A model generated the notes under the pieces. It was not told the DNA's origin, searched no databases, and was given only the letters and a program-made list of their open reading frames with translations. A DNA stretch of 64,000 bases from Frigoribacterium sp. Leaf8 (GTDB lineage: Bacteria > Actinomycetota > Actinomycetes > Actinomycetales > Microbacteriaceae): assembly GCF_001421165.1 (NCBI RefSeq), contig NZ_LMKB01000006.1, forward strand, positions 385,256 to 449,255. The letters are read 5' to 3'. How positions within the stretch are numbered: the stretch's first letter is position 1; each line of letters opens with the position of its first letter. Position numbers and translations under genes: made by a program. Positions 47,501 to 59,967 of the stretch are shown here, in pieces.

Positions 47501-48398
47501 GCTCGACGGGACGGCCCTCGATCGTCCCGCCTCCGGCCTGGGCGCCCCCGGGTTGCCCGCCTTCGGGCTGCTCGTCTTCCGCCTGGCCGCCCTCGAGCTG
47601 CCCGCCTTCGGCCGGTTCGGCCTCGTCTCGCCGCAGGAGAATCTCGCGCTCGCGCACGGCGGCCCGGAGCGCGCGCTCGGCATCGATGCCCCGGTCGGTG
47701 GCCTCGTCGACCTGCGCGAGCAGCCCTCGGCCCCACGCGAGTTCGCGCGACTCGGCCAGGGCGTCCGTCGCCGCCGTGTCCACCGCCGCCGTGCCCGTCA
47801 CCTCCGTGCCCGTCACCTCCGTGCCCGACGTCGTGGTCGGTGCCCGATCGGGCTCGGGGCGGACGCCACCTGCGGCAGCCCGTCGCGCATCGAGCTTCTG
47901 GGCGCGCGCGAGAGCGGGCTGCCCGACGGGGACGCCGTCGTAGGCACTCGTCCGCTGCGACTTCTCGTCGGCCTTCGCCGCCGACCAGAGTCGGACGATC
48001 TCGTCGACGTCGTCGGCCCGGTCGGCCCCGAAGACGTGGGGGTGACGCCGCACGGTCTTCTCGACGACGTCACGCACGACGTCGGCGAGGTCGAACGACC
48101 CCGAGGAGGCGCGGGCGGCGAGGGCGCCGTGCAGGACCACCTGGTAGAGCACGTCCCCGAGCTCCTCCCGGACGTCGTCCGAGGTGCCGTCCTCGATCGC
48201 GTCGACGAGCTCGTAGGTCTCTTCGACGAGGTAGGTCACCAGGGACCGTGGGGTCTGCGCACGGTTCCAGGCGCACCCGCCCTCGTCGGCGAGGAGGGCG
48301 TCGACCACGCGGACGAGCTCGTCGAGCCGAGCGCCCGCCCCGGGTTCGGAGGCGCCCCGCGCCTCCTCGTCGTGGGCTCCGTCCGGGCGACGCGACAC
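47478..48398 (-). CDS. mazG: nucleoside triphosphate pyrophosphohydrolase MazG
   Basis: MazG hydrolyses NTPs/dNTPs to the monophosphate and PPi. The 306-residue product has the core CAWNRAQTPRSLVTYLVEET, metal-binding EETYE and EELGD (about residues 55-85) and RRHPHVFG. Beyond residue ~155 the protein is low-complexity: a TGTEVTGTEVTG stretch and a GGQ(L/A/P)EGGQ tail. The tail's end lies in a terminator hairpin, suggesting the stop codon has drifted into the terminator. GTG 48398 begins 2 nt after the mfd stop. Confidence 0.88.
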   Translation of the reverse strand: MSRRPDGAHDEEARGASEPGAGARLDELVRVVDALLADEGGCAWNRAQTPRSLVTYLVEETYELVDAIEDGTSDDVREELGDVLYQVVLHGALAARASSGSFDLADVVRDVVEKTVRRHPHVFGADRADDVDEIVRLWSAAKADEKSQRTSAYDGVPVGQPALARAQKLDARRAAAGGVRPEPDRAPTTTSGTEVTGTEVTGTAAVDTAATDALAESRELAWGRGLLAQVDEATDRGIDAERALRAAVREREILLRRDEAEPAEGGQLEGGQAEDEQPEGGQPGGAQAGGGTIEGRPVEQVPPQPE

Positions 48399-48400
48399 GG

Positions 48401-52012
<3,612 letters not shown>

Positions 52013-52165
52013 CCGCACGATGTTACGCGGCACCACCGACACCGCGGTCGGGGTTCGCTGTCGGCGACACCGGGAGGCGCCCGGAGGTCGGTCACCGGCG
52101 GGACGGACCCGCTCGTCGCGGTCCGCGACTCGACCACGTCCGTGGTCGGCCGGGCTCCGGACGCG

Positions 52166-52756
52166 TCAGCTCTTCGCGGTGTGGAACTTCAGCTGCGCCG
52201 CGGTCAGTCCGTCGGTGGCGATCATCTCGACCGCGTCGGCCGCGTCGGCGACCAGGAACCGAAGTTCTTTGCGTTCGGTGGAGGAGAAGTCCTTGAGGAC
52301 GAAGTCGGCGGCTGGCTGCCTGCCGGGCGGACGGCCGATGCCGACACGAACCCGGGTGAACTCGTTCGACCCCGTGGCGGCGATGATGTCGCGGATGCCG
52401 TTGTGGCCGCCGTGGCCGCCACCGTGCTTCAGCCGGACGACGTCGAAGTCGATGTCGAGCTCGTCGTGGACGACGATGAGCCGCGACACGTCGAGGTCGT
52501 AGTACTTCAACAGCGCCTGCGTCGGCCCGCCCGAGACGTTCATGAAGGTCGCGGGCCTGGCCAGCACGAAGCGAGGGCCGCCGGGAGCGGTGCGCCCCTC
52601 GGCGACCGTCGCGTTCGTGCGGTGGTTCTTGAACCCGGTGGAGAGTCGGTCGGCCAGTTCGGCCAGGACCATCTGCCCCACGTTGTGCCTGTTGCCGGCG
52701 TAGCCGGGCCCGGGGTTGCCGAGCCCGACCACGAGCCACTGGTCGTCGAGTGCCAT
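52166..52756 (-). CDS. pth: peptidyl-tRNA hydrolase
   Basis: Releases peptides from prematurely dissociated peptidyl-tRNA. The 196-residue product has VVGLGNPGPGYAGNRHNVG with catalytic His, ARPATFMNVSGG and VVHDELDIDFD (catalytic Asp), and LKHGGGHGGHNG. ATG 52756 follows rplY by 60 bp; the pair is widely conserved. A 153-bp spacer separates it from mfd. Confidence 0.96.
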   Translation of the reverse strand: MALDDQWLVVGLGNPGPGYAGNRHNVGQMVLAELADRLSTGFKNHRTNATVAEGRTAPGGPRFVLARPATFMNVSGGPTQALLKYYDLDVSRLIVVHDELDIDFDVVRLKHGGGHGGHNGIRDIIAATGSNEFTRVRVGIGRPPGRQPAADFVLKDFSSTERKELRFLVADAADAVEMIATDGLTAAQLKFHTAKS

Positions 52757-52816
52757 CGTCGTGGTCGTCGTTCTCTCAGTGGGTCTGCGCCGGCAGGGTG
52801 TTCGAGCTGCGTCGTG

Positions 52817-53452
52817 TTACTCGGAGCGCTCTTCGTCCTCGATGGACTCGACGTCGCCCTCGGCCTCGGCGGCCTCGCCGTCCTCGTCGGAGACCGCGTC
52901 GGTCGTCAGGTCGAGCTGGGGCACCGAGACGGCGAGCACGAGGGTCTCGGGCTCGCTGACCAGGGTCGCGCCCTTGGGCAGCACGAGGTCGGCCGCCGAG
53001 ATCTGGGCGCCCTCTTCGAGGCCCTCGATCGAGACGACGACGTTCTGCGGGATGTGCGTGGCCTCGACCTCGAGCTCGACGGCGTTGAGCTCGACGACGT
53101 GGATCGTGCCGGGAGCCGACTCACCCTCGACGTGCACGGGCACCTCGACGGTGACCTTCTCGCCCTGGCGGACGACGATGAGGTCGATGTGCTCGATGGT
53201 CTGCTTGACCGGGTCGCGCTGGATGTCCTTGACGAGGGCGAGCTGGTTCGTGCCCTCGATGTCGAGCGTGATGACGGCGTTGGCACGACGCGTGATCAGC
53301 ATGGTCTCGTGACCGGGCAGCGTGACGTGCTGGGGGTCGGTGCCGTGGCCGTAGATGACCGCGGGGATCTGGTCCTTGGCACGGATCTTGCGGGCCGCGC
53401 CCTTGCCGAAGCTGGTGCGCACGAGGGCGCTGAGGTTGTTCTGGTCGGACAT
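52817..53452 (-). CDS. rplY: 50S ribosomal protein bL25 (Ctc form)
   Basis: The 5S rRNA-binding protein is the long Ctc/TL5 form of 211 residues: N-terminal L25 domain (SFGKGAARKIRAKDQIPAVIYGH, about 11-33), a C-terminal TL5 beta domain (LPKGATLVSEPETLVLAVS), and an acidic Glu/Asp tail. ATG 53452 follows CAAGGAGACGAC. The leader upstream to a TAACCT box near 53660 may be ~190 nt long. Confidence 0.96.
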   Translation of the reverse strand: MSDQNNLSALVRTSFGKGAARKIRAKDQIPAVIYGHGTDPQHVTLPGHETMLITRRANAVITLDIEGTNQLALVKDIQRDPVKQTIEHIDLIVVRQGEKVTVEVPVHVEGESAPGTIHVVELNAVELEVEATHIPQNVVVSIEGLEEGAQISAADLVLPKGATLVSEPETLVLAVSVPQLDLTTDAVSDEDGEAAEAEGDVESIEDEERSE

Positions 53453-53748
53453 GTCGTCTCCTTGCAGGGGCCGTGACGGCCCGGGGGTGTGTGGTCGGTG
53501 TCAACTCGAACGCGAATCGCGTGAGGAAGGACCCGCAACCCGAGGGGTGCCGCCCGAGGGACGATCACCGCTGCACGAGTGGTGCGTGAGCACCGAGCGC
53601 CTGCCTACCGCGTCGATCACGGGTGCCGGAGCACCCCTCGCCGAGGTTCAGCTACCAAGGTTACACGTCGGCCGGGCGTGTCGCCAACCCGCGCCTCCTC
53701 GGCTCGTCCGTCCGCGAGGGCGCCCCCTCAGCGCCCGAGTCGGGCTCG
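53453..53748. other. rplY leader and gntK 3' spacer
   Basis: A small hairpin (GGGTGC/GCACCC near 53621-53636) and one motif copy with a single mismatch (53689) are present. The AT-rich ACCAAGGTTACAC (53655-53667) is the probable rplY promoter on the minus strand. No gene. Confidence 0.4.
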
Positions 53749-54291
53749 TCAGTGCCCGAGTTCGCCTCGTCGCACGGCCCCGAGGTGGGCCGTCACGGCC
53801 GCCACGACGTCGTCGGGACCGGGCTCCACGTCGACCTCGAAACCGGCCTCGTCGTCGGTCAGCGGCTCGAGGGTGGCGAACTGCGACTCCATCAGGCCGG
53901 CCGGCATGAAGTGCCCCTTGCGCTCGCGCTGACGTCGGGCGACGAGGTCGCGCACGCCGGTCAGGTGCACGAACCGGAGGCGCGGGTCGCCCTCCCGCAG
54001 GACGTCGCGGTACGCCTTCTTCAGCGACGAGCAGGCGACGACCACCGAGTCGTCGCCCGCCGCGGCGATGCGGTCGGCGACGAGGCGGAGCCACGGCCAC
54101 CGGTCGTCGTCGTCGAGCGGCTGCCCGGCGGCCATCTTGAGCCGGTTGGCCTCGGGGTGCAGGTCGTCGGCGTCGACGAACGGGACGCCGAGGGTCTCGG
54201 CCAACAGCTCGCCCACGGTCGACTTGCCCGATCCGGAGACCCCCATCACGACGACGGGCGGGAAGGGAGCGGGGTGGGGCTGGTCGGTCAC
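53749..54291 (-). CDS. gntK: gluconokinase
   Basis: Phosphorylates gluconate to 6-phosphogluconate, the substrate of the divergent gnd product. The 180-residue P-loop kinase has VMGVSGSGKSTVG (about 14-26), DADDLHPEANRLKMAAGQPL and ACSSLKKAYRDVLR, all characteristic of GntK. GTG 54291; TAGGGT (plus 54325-54330) is a likely -10 overlapped by an inverted repeat. Confidence 0.94.
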   Translation of the reverse strand: MTDQPHPAPFPPVVVMGVSGSGKSTVGELLAETLGVPFVDADDLHPEANRLKMAAGQPLDDDDRWPWLRLVADRIAAAGDDSVVVACSSLKKAYRDVLREGDPRLRFVHLTGVRDLVARRQRERKGHFMPAGLMESQFATLEPLTDDEAGFEVDVEPGPDDVVAAVTAHLGAVRRGELGH

Positions 54292-54314
54292 GGACGGCCT
54301 TCGATCGGGGAAAC

Positions 54315-54330
54315 GGTTGCGTCAACCCTA
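54315..54330. promoter_or_regulatory. inverted repeat at the gntK promoter
   Basis: GGTTG-CGT-CAACC (54315-54327) overlaps the minus-strand -10 TAGGGT (54325-54330). A repressor site responding to gluconate is a reasonable guess; the regulator is not in the window. Confidence 0.4.
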
Positions 54331-54423
54331 GGCGAGCCGCCGTGGAGGGGTACGGACGGAGCCTGTCGGACGCTCGGCACCGAGGCATAGTCTGCGAACA
54401 CCACCGACCGAGAAGGAGGCACC

Positions 54424-55896
54424 GTGACCGAACACGGAGCAGCATCGCAGTCCACCGCCCACGCGAACATCGGAGTCGTCGGCCTGGCCGTCATGGGCTC
54501 GAACCTGGCGCGCAACCTGGCCAGTCGCGAGGGCAACACGGTCGCCGTCTACAACCGCTCCCCCGAGCGCACCGACACCCTCATGGACGAGCACGGTGAC
54601 GCCGGGTTCATCGCCTCGAAGTCGATCGAGGACTTCGCCGCATCCCTGCAGAAGCCGCGCACCGCGATCGTCATGGTGCAGGCCGGTCGCGGCACCGACG
54701 CCGTCATCAGCCAGCTCGCCGACGTGTTCGACGAGGGCGACATCATCGTCGACGGCGGCAACGCGAACTTCCAGGACACCCGCCGACGAGAGGCCGCCCT
54801 CAAGGAGCGCGGACTGAACTTCGTGGGCGCCGGCATCTCGGGCGGCGAGGAAGGCGCCCTGAAGGGGCCGTCGATCATGCCCGGCGGCTCGAAGGAGGCC
54901 TACGAGACGCTCGGCCCGATCCTGGCGTCGATCGCGGCGGTGGCCGAGGGCGAGCCCTGCGTCACGCACGTCGGGGCCGACGGCGCGGGCCACTTCGTCA
55001 AGATGATCCACAACGGCATCGAATACGCCGACATGCAGCTCATCGCCGAGTCGTACGACCTGCTGCGCCGGGTGGGCGGCCACGAGCCCGCCGCCATCGC
55101 CTCGGTCTTCGAGGAGTGGAACAAGGGCGAGCTCGAGTCGTACCTGATCGAGATCACGGCCGAGGTGCTCCGCCAGACGGATGCCAAGACGGGCGGCCCG
55201 CTCGTCGACTCGATCGTCGACCAGGCCGGCTCCAAGGGCACGGGCGTCTGGACCGTGCAGAACAGCGTCGGGTTGGGCGTGCCGGTCGGTGGGATCGCCG
55301 AGGCCGTCTTCGCCCGCGCCGTGTCGTCGAAGCCCGCCCAGCGCTCGGCCGTGCAGAAGACCCTGCAGGGACGGCCCGAGATCCAGGAGGCCGGCGACGG
55401 CTTCGAGGACGACGTGCAGAAGGCGCTCTACGCCTCGAAGATCGTCGCCTACGCCCAGGGCTTCGACGCCATCATCGCCGGTGCCGACGAGTACGACTGG
55501 GACATCGACAAGGGCGCCATCGCCAAGATCTGGCGCGGCGGCTGCATCATCCGGGCACAGTTCCTCAACCGCATCGTCGACGCCTACGAGAAGGACGCGT
55601 CGATCGCGACCCTGCTCGAGGACGACTACTTCGCCGCGGCCGTCCGAGACGGCGAAGAGGCCTGGCGCCGCATCGTGGCCAAGGCCGCCCTCTCGGGCAT
55701 CCCCGTGCCCGGCTTCGCCTCGGCTCTGTCGTACTACGACTCGCTCGCGTCCGAACGCCTGCCCGCCTCCCTCATCCAGGGGCAGCGGGACTTCTTCGGG
55801 GCACACACCTATCAGCGCGTCGACGAGGAGGGCACGTTCCACACCCTCTGGTCGGGCGACAGGGCCGAGATCGAGACGGAGCCGTCGACCCACTGA
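54424..55896 (+). CDS. gnd: 6-phosphogluconate dehydrogenase, decarboxylating
   Basis: Oxidises 6-phosphogluconate to ribulose 5-phosphate, CO2 and NAD(P)H. The 490-residue long-form enzyme has GVVGLAVMGSNLARN (Rossmann, about 17-31), GAGISGGEEGALKGPSIMPGG in two parts, HNGIEYADMQL and the C-terminal helical domain. GTG 54424 follows AGAAGGAGGC; TAGTCT near 54390 is the likely -10. Divergent from gntK, making a gluconate-use unit that feeds prs with pentose phosphate. Confidence 0.97.
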   Translation: MTEHGAASQSTAHANIGVVGLAVMGSNLARNLASREGNTVAVYNRSPERTDTLMDEHGDAGFIASKSIEDFAASLQKPRTAIVMVQAGRGTDAVISQLADVFDEGDIIVDGGNANFQDTRRREAALKERGLNFVGAGISGGEEGALKGPSIMPGGSKEAYETLGPILASIAAVAEGEPCVTHVGADGAGHFVKMIHNGIEYADMQLIAESYDLLRRVGGHEPAAIASVFEEWNKGELESYLIEITAEVLRQTDAKTGGPLVDSIVDQAGSKGTGVWTVQNSVGLGVPVGGIAEAVFARAVSSKPAQRSAVQKTLQGRPEIQEAGDGFEDDVQKALYASKIVAYAQGFDAIIAGADEYDWDIDKGAIAKIWRGGCIIRAQFLNRIVDAYEKDASIATLLEDDYFAAAVRDGEEAWRRIVAKAALSGIPVPGFASALSYYDSLASERLPASLIQGQRDFFGAHTYQRVDEEGTFHTLWSGDRAEIETEPSTH

Positions 55897-56032
55897 CGGG
55901 TGCAGGGGCGCTCACCGCGCCTCCTGCGTCCTGACGGGCGTGCCCCTCGATGCGGTGCCGCTGCGGCGGCCGGCGTCGGGCACGCCCGTTCGTCGTTCCG
56001 CCGCAGCGGACCTCGGAGCTTCCGACGTCGAT

Positions 56033-56107
56033 GTAGACAACTCAGGAGAACGGCCGCCGAATCGGCCCTTTGGAGGCGCGGCGCAGCCGAACTCCGGAGT
56101 TGCCGAC
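56033..56107. repeat. 75-bp palindromic element, copy 8
   Basis: Termini GTAGACAACTCAGGAGAACG and CTCCGGAGTTGCCGAC; core contains TGGAGGCGCGGCGCAGCCG like copies 3, 4, 9 and 10. Confidence 0.88.
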
Positions 56108-56219
56108 TTCGCACGGGCAGGTCGCGGGCCAGGCGGGCCGCTCGGGCCGGGCCGTGGCCTGCCGGTCGCGTGACCCAGGCGGCACGGGCCGGGCGGGCGG
56201 GCGGGTCGAGCAAATCCAT

Positions 56220-56294
56220 GTCGGCAAGTCAGGAGAACGACCGCCGAAACGGCGGGCAGGAGGCGCAGCACAGCCGAACTCCGGAGTTGCCGAC
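56220..56294. repeat. 75-bp palindromic element, copy 9
   Basis: Termini GTCGGCAAGTCAGGAGAACG and CTCCGGAGTTGCCGAC; core nearly the same as copy 10 (CGCCGAAACGGC). Confidence 0.92.
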
Positions 56295-56355
56295 ATCGGA
56301 CGAGCAAGCCGGGCCGGTCGGGGCCGAGCGGCCCGGTGGGGGCGAGCAGGTCCAC

Positions 56356-56430
56356 GTCGGCAAGTCAGGAGAACGACCGCCGAAACGGCCCGCAGGAGGC
56401 GCGGCGCAGCCGGACTCCGGAGTTGCCGAC
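56356..56430. repeat. 75-bp palindromic element, copy 10
   Basis: Termini identical to copy 9; 136 bp downstream and in the same orientation. Flanking ACATCGGACGAGCAAGCCGG is also repeated, so a larger unit was duplicated. Confidence 0.92.
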
Positions 56431-56458
56431 ATCGGACGAGCAAGCCGGGCCGGTCGGG

Positions 56459-56573
56459 GCCAGGCGAGCCGAGCGGTCGGAGCCAGGCGAGCCGAGCGGT
56501 CGGAGCCAGGCGAGCCGGGCGGTCGGAGAGCCAGGCGAGCCGGGCGGTCGGGGCCAGGCGGGTCGGGCCGGTC
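56459..56573. repeat. 23-bp tandem array GCCAGGCGAGCCGAGCGGTCGGA
   Basis: Five units, the first two identical, later ones with single substitutions and one GA insertion, directly before the prs 3' end. Confidence 0.88.
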
Positions 56574-56613
56574 GACTCCGTGCGCCGAGGCGACGGGAGG
56601 TGTCGGGCGGGGG

Positions 56614-57591
56614 CTACGCGGCGCCGTCGAACATCGAGGTGACCGAGCCGTTGTCGAAGACCTCGTGGATGGCCCGGGCGATCAGCGGGGCGATGGGCAG
56701 GATCTCGAGCTTGTCGAACTTCTGGTGCTCGGTGAGCGGCAGGGTGTCGGTGACGACGACCGAGTCGATGAACTCGCTGTTGAGGATCTCAGGGGCGGGG
56801 TCGCTGAAGACCGCGTGGGTCGCGGCGACCACGACGCCGATCGCGCCGTTGGCCTTGAGCGCCTCGGCGGCCTTGACGATGGTGCGACCGGTGTCGATCA
56901 GGTCGTCGACCAGCAGGCACACGCGACCCGAGACGTCGCCGACGATCTCGTGGACGGTGACCTGGTTCGGCACCAACGGGTCACGGCGCTTGTGGATGAT
57001 CGCGAGGGGGGCGTCGAGCTTCTCGCTCCAGATGTCGGCGACGCGAACGCGGCCCATGTCGGGCGAGACCACCGTCAGGGTGGTGTTGTCGAGCTTGGCG
57101 CGGAAGTGCTCGAGCAGCACGGGCATGGCGAAGAGGTGGTCGACCGGGCCGTCGAAGAAGCCCTGGATCTGCGGGGCGTGCAGGTCGACGCTCATGATGC
57201 GGTGCGCTCCGGCCGCCTTGAAGAGGTCGGCGACGAGCCGGGCGGAGATCGGCTCGCGACCCCGGCCCTTCTTGTCTTGCCGGGCGTACGGGTAGAACGG
57301 CGCCACGACGGTGATGCGCTTCGCCGAGGCCCGCTTCAGGGCGTCGACCATGATCAGCTGTTCCATCAGCCACTCGTTGATCGGCGCCGAGTGGGACTGG
57401 ATGACGAAGGCGTCCGAGCCACGGACGCTCTCGTCGAAGCGGGCGTAGAGCTCGCCGTTGGCGAAGGTGCGGGCGTCGGTCGGGATCAGCTCGCTGCCGA
57501 GCTCGGCGGCGATCTGGTTGGCCAGTTCGGGGTGCGCACGCCCCGAGATCAGAACGAGTCGGTTCTCGCCGGTGATCTTGATTCCGGACAC
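56614..57591 (-). CDS. prs: ribose-phosphate pyrophosphokinase (PRPP synthetase)
   Basis: Makes PRPP from ribose 5-phosphate and ATP. The 325-residue product has FANGELYARFDESVRG, YPYARQDKKGRGREP (ATP/metal site), SVDLHAPQIQGFF and the PRPP loop LLVDDLIDTGRT. GTG 57591 gives the usual actinobacterial N-terminus (SGIKITGENRLVLISG); the frame continues upstream but overlaps glmU. It lies 41 bp after glmU in a conserved glmU-prs operon. Confidence 0.97.
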   Translation of the reverse strand: MSGIKITGENRLVLISGRAHPELANQIAAELGSELIPTDARTFANGELYARFDESVRGSDAFVIQSHSAPINEWLMEQLIMVDALKRASAKRITVVAPFYPYARQDKKGRGREPISARLVADLFKAAGAHRIMSVDLHAPQIQGFFDGPVDHLFAMPVLLEHFRAKLDNTTLTVVSPDMGRVRVADIWSEKLDAPLAIIHKRRDPLVPNQVTVHEIVGDVSGRVCLLVDDLIDTGRTIVKAAEALKANGAIGVVVAATHAVFSDPAPEILNSEFIDSVVVTDTLPLTEHQKFDKLEILPIAPLIARAIHEVFDNGSVTSMFDGAA

Positions 57592-57632
57592 GTCACTCGC
57601 TCTCCGGCCCCGAGGGGCCAACCCGACCGGGT

Positions 57633-59066
57633 TCAGTCGGTCGTTCGTTCGGCGCGAGCGGCGGCCTCGGCAGCCGCCGAGCCGGGGCGGTTCGCCTCGA
57701 CCCATCCGCTCGCATTGCGCTGTGGAGCGATGCTCAAGGCCAGGGCACCGGCCGGCACGTCTTTGCGGACGATCGTTCCGGCGCCTGTGTACGCTCCGTC
57801 GCCAATCCTAACGGGGGCGACGAAGACGTTGTGCGACCCGGTGCGGACGTGCGACCCGACCTCGGTGCGGTGCTTGTCCACGCCGTCGTAGTTGGCCGTG
57901 ATGGTGCCGGCGCCGATGTTCGACCCCTCGCCCACCTCGGTGTCGCCCACGTAGCTGAGGTGCGGCACCTTCGACCCGGCGCCGATCTGCACGTTCTTGG
58001 TCTCGACGAAGGTGCCGATCTTGCCGTCGGCGGACAGGAGCGTGTTGGGACGCAGGTACGCGAACGGCCCGACGGAGGCGCGGGCACCGATGACGGCGAG
58101 CGTCGCGTCCGTGCGCTTGACGGTCGCCCCCTCGCCCACCTCGGTGTCGACGAGGGTGGTGTCGGGGCCGACGACCGCGCCCGGGGCGATGTAGGTCGCG
58201 CCGCGGAGCTGGGTGCCCGGCAGCAGTTCGACGTCGGGGCTGAGGGAGACGTCGCGGTCGATCCAGGTGGTCTGCGGGTCGACGATCGAGACGCCTTCGC
58301 GCTGCCAGTGCTCGACGATGCGGTCGTTCAGCCGACGGGCCGCGGCGGCGAGCTGCACGCGGTCGTTGATGCCCTCGAGGCGCCACGTCTCGTCGATCGC
58401 CCGTGCGGCGACGACCTCGCCGGCACCGGTGAGCAGGCCGACCATGTCGGTGACGTACTTCTCGTTCTGCGCGTTGGCCGACCCGATGCGGGGCAGGTGG
58501 GTGCGCAGGGCGGCGACGGTGAAGACGTAGGTGCCCGAGTTGATCTCGCGCACGGCCCGCTCGTCGTCGGTGGCGTCCTTGTGCTCGACGATGCGGTCGA
58601 CGTCGCCCGACTCGCGGCGGACGACCCGCCCGTAGCCGGTGGCGTCGGGCAGCACGGCACTCAGCAGCGTCGCCGAGGCGGAGGCGGCACGGTGCTGGTC
58701 GAGCAGGGCGGTGAGCGTCGCGTGGTCGAGGAAGGGCACGTCGGCGCTGACGACCACGACGTCGCCGGTGAACTCGGCGGGCAGCGCCTCCACCGCTTGT
58801 TCGACGGCTCGACCGGTGCCGGGCACGTCGTCCTGATCGACGACGAGCGCGTGCGGGGCGGTGTCGAGCACGCTCGCGACGACCAGGTCGCGCTCGTGCC
58901 GCACCACGGCGACGAGGTGGTCGGGCCGGAGCGCGCCGGCGCTCTCGAGCACGTGCTGGATCAGCGGCAGCCCCGCCAGGCGGTGCAGGACCTTCGGGGT
59001 CGAGGACTTCATGCGGGTGCCCTGCCCTGCGGCGAGGACGACGACGGCGAGCTGACGTTCGGGCAT
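57633..59066 (-). CDS. glmU: bifunctional UDP-N-acetylglucosamine pyrophosphorylase/glucosamine-1-phosphate acetyltransferase
   Basis: Makes UDP-GlcNAc for peptidoglycan. The 477-residue product has the uridyltransferase motif LAAGQGTRMKSSTPKVLH (about 10-27), the linker, then a left-handed beta-helix with hexapeptide repeats (GAVVGPDTTLVDTEVGEGA type) and the acetyltransferase NYDGVDKHRTEVG. ATG 59066 follows AAGGAGCACC; the longer frame to 59132 is not family-like. UDP-GlcNAc also feeds mycothiol synthesis in actinobacteria. Confidence 0.97.
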   Translation of the reverse strand: MPERQLAVVVLAAGQGTRMKSSTPKVLHRLAGLPLIQHVLESAGALRPDHLVAVVRHERDLVVASVLDTAPHALVVDQDDVPGTGRAVEQAVEALPAEFTGDVVVVSADVPFLDHATLTALLDQHRAASASATLLSAVLPDATGYGRVVRRESGDVDRIVEHKDATDDERAVREINSGTYVFTVAALRTHLPRIGSANAQNEKYVTDMVGLLTGAGEVVAARAIDETWRLEGINDRVQLAAAARRLNDRIVEHWQREGVSIVDPQTTWIDRDVSLSPDVELLPGTQLRGATYIAPGAVVGPDTTLVDTEVGEGATVKRTDATLAVIGARASVGPFAYLRPNTLLSADGKIGTFVETKNVQIGAGSKVPHLSYVGDTEVGEGSNIGAGTITANYDGVDKHRTEVGSHVRTGSHNVFVAPVRIGDGAYTGAGTIVRKDVPAGALALSIAPQRNASGWVEANRPGSAAAEAAARAERTTD

Positions 59067-59187
59067 GGTGCTCCTTGGTGAGGGGTGGCGCGTGATCACC
59101 GCCGATCCTCCCACGGGAGGCCGCCCGACCACGGGTCACCCGCCCGGCGTGGGGACGCCGCCGACGCCGAGACGCGGTGGTGAGGAG

Positions 59188-59676
59188 TCAGCGGGAGCGG
59201 ACGACGGCGACCGAGCCCGAGACCGCGACGGCGTCCTCGACGAGCGCGACGGCGACGTCGGGCAACCCGGTCCCGTCGACGACGGCCTTCCGTGCCCGGT
59301 AGAAGAGCCAGCTGCCGACGAGGGCGCCGGACGCCCCGGCGAGCGCTGCGGCCACGGGGGTGCCGCGACGGCCGGTGCCGGCCATCGCGATCCCCGCGAC
59401 GGCGCCGGAGACCGCGCGACCGAACAGCGGGCCGGCACCGACCCGGCTCGGCGTGGCCGGCAGCTTGTCGCCGACGAGCTCACCGAGGCCCGCGGCCACC
59501 AGGGCACCGCGGCCGAGGGGTGAGCGGAACAGGCGCCAGCGCTGCCAGGGGCCCCGCGCCTCCTGGGCGTCGTGGTTCAGGGCCAGGACGGCGAGCGGCG
59601 TCGCCGAGCGCGACCCGCTGAGGACGCCGAGCAGGACGGCCCGGACGAGGGATGGCGTGGGATCGGTCTTCGACAT
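59188..59676 (-). CDS. DUF4126-like small membrane protein
   Basis: The 162-residue protein has four short hydrophobic, Gly/Ala-rich segments and begins SLVRAVLLGVLSGSRSATPLAVLAL, the pattern of DUF4126 and related integral proteins of unknown function. ATG 59676 has GAGGACTCC upstream. Encoded between glmU and a tRNA gene on the same strand. Confidence 0.65.
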   Translation of the reverse strand: MSKTDPTPSLVRAVLLGVLSGSRSATPLAVLALNHDAQEARGPWQRWRLFRSPLGRGALVAAGLGELVGDKLPATPSRVGAGPLFGRAVSGAVAGIAMAGTGRRGTPVAAALAGASGALVGSWLFYRARKAVVDGTGLPDVAVALVEDAVAVSGSVAVVRSR

Positions 59677-59769
59677 GGCAGGAGTCCTCGTCGTCGGATG
59701 GACGCCAGGGCGCCCGCGGTCGGGGCGGGACGGACCCGACGAGCCGACCGCGACCTGCGACGCTCGGGG

Positions 59770-59841
59770 CTCCGCCACCAGGATTCGAACCTAGACCTAA
59801 CAGCTCCAAAGGCTGTCGTGCTGCCGTTACACCATGGCGGA
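59770..59841 (-). tRNA. tRNA-Gln(UUG)
   Basis: A 72-nt cloverleaf: acceptor TCCGCCA/TGGCGGA, D-arm with GTGTAACGGCAGCAC, anticodon loop CTTTGGA (anticodon UUG), T-arm TAGGTTCGAATCCTG region, G73. CCA is not encoded. Features agree with bacterial glutamine tRNA, including the weak first pair. Confidence 0.93.
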
Positions 59842-59967
59842 CCGCGCGTGCGCGCCGGTCCATTCTGCCAGACCACGACTCGACCGAGGTGCCCGCGCGG
59901 GGCGACGGGCCCGCCGGGCCGCACCGCGCCTCCCGCACCCGACGACGGCCTCGGGCATGATGGGCTG

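Larger units (their letters stand above)
55897..56613. other. gene-free convergent spacer gnd/prs with three 75-bp elements
   Basis: The spacer holds three 75-bp elements and a 23-bp tandem array; no supported gene. Frames across it encode repeated peptides that follow the DNA repeats. Confidence 0.75.
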
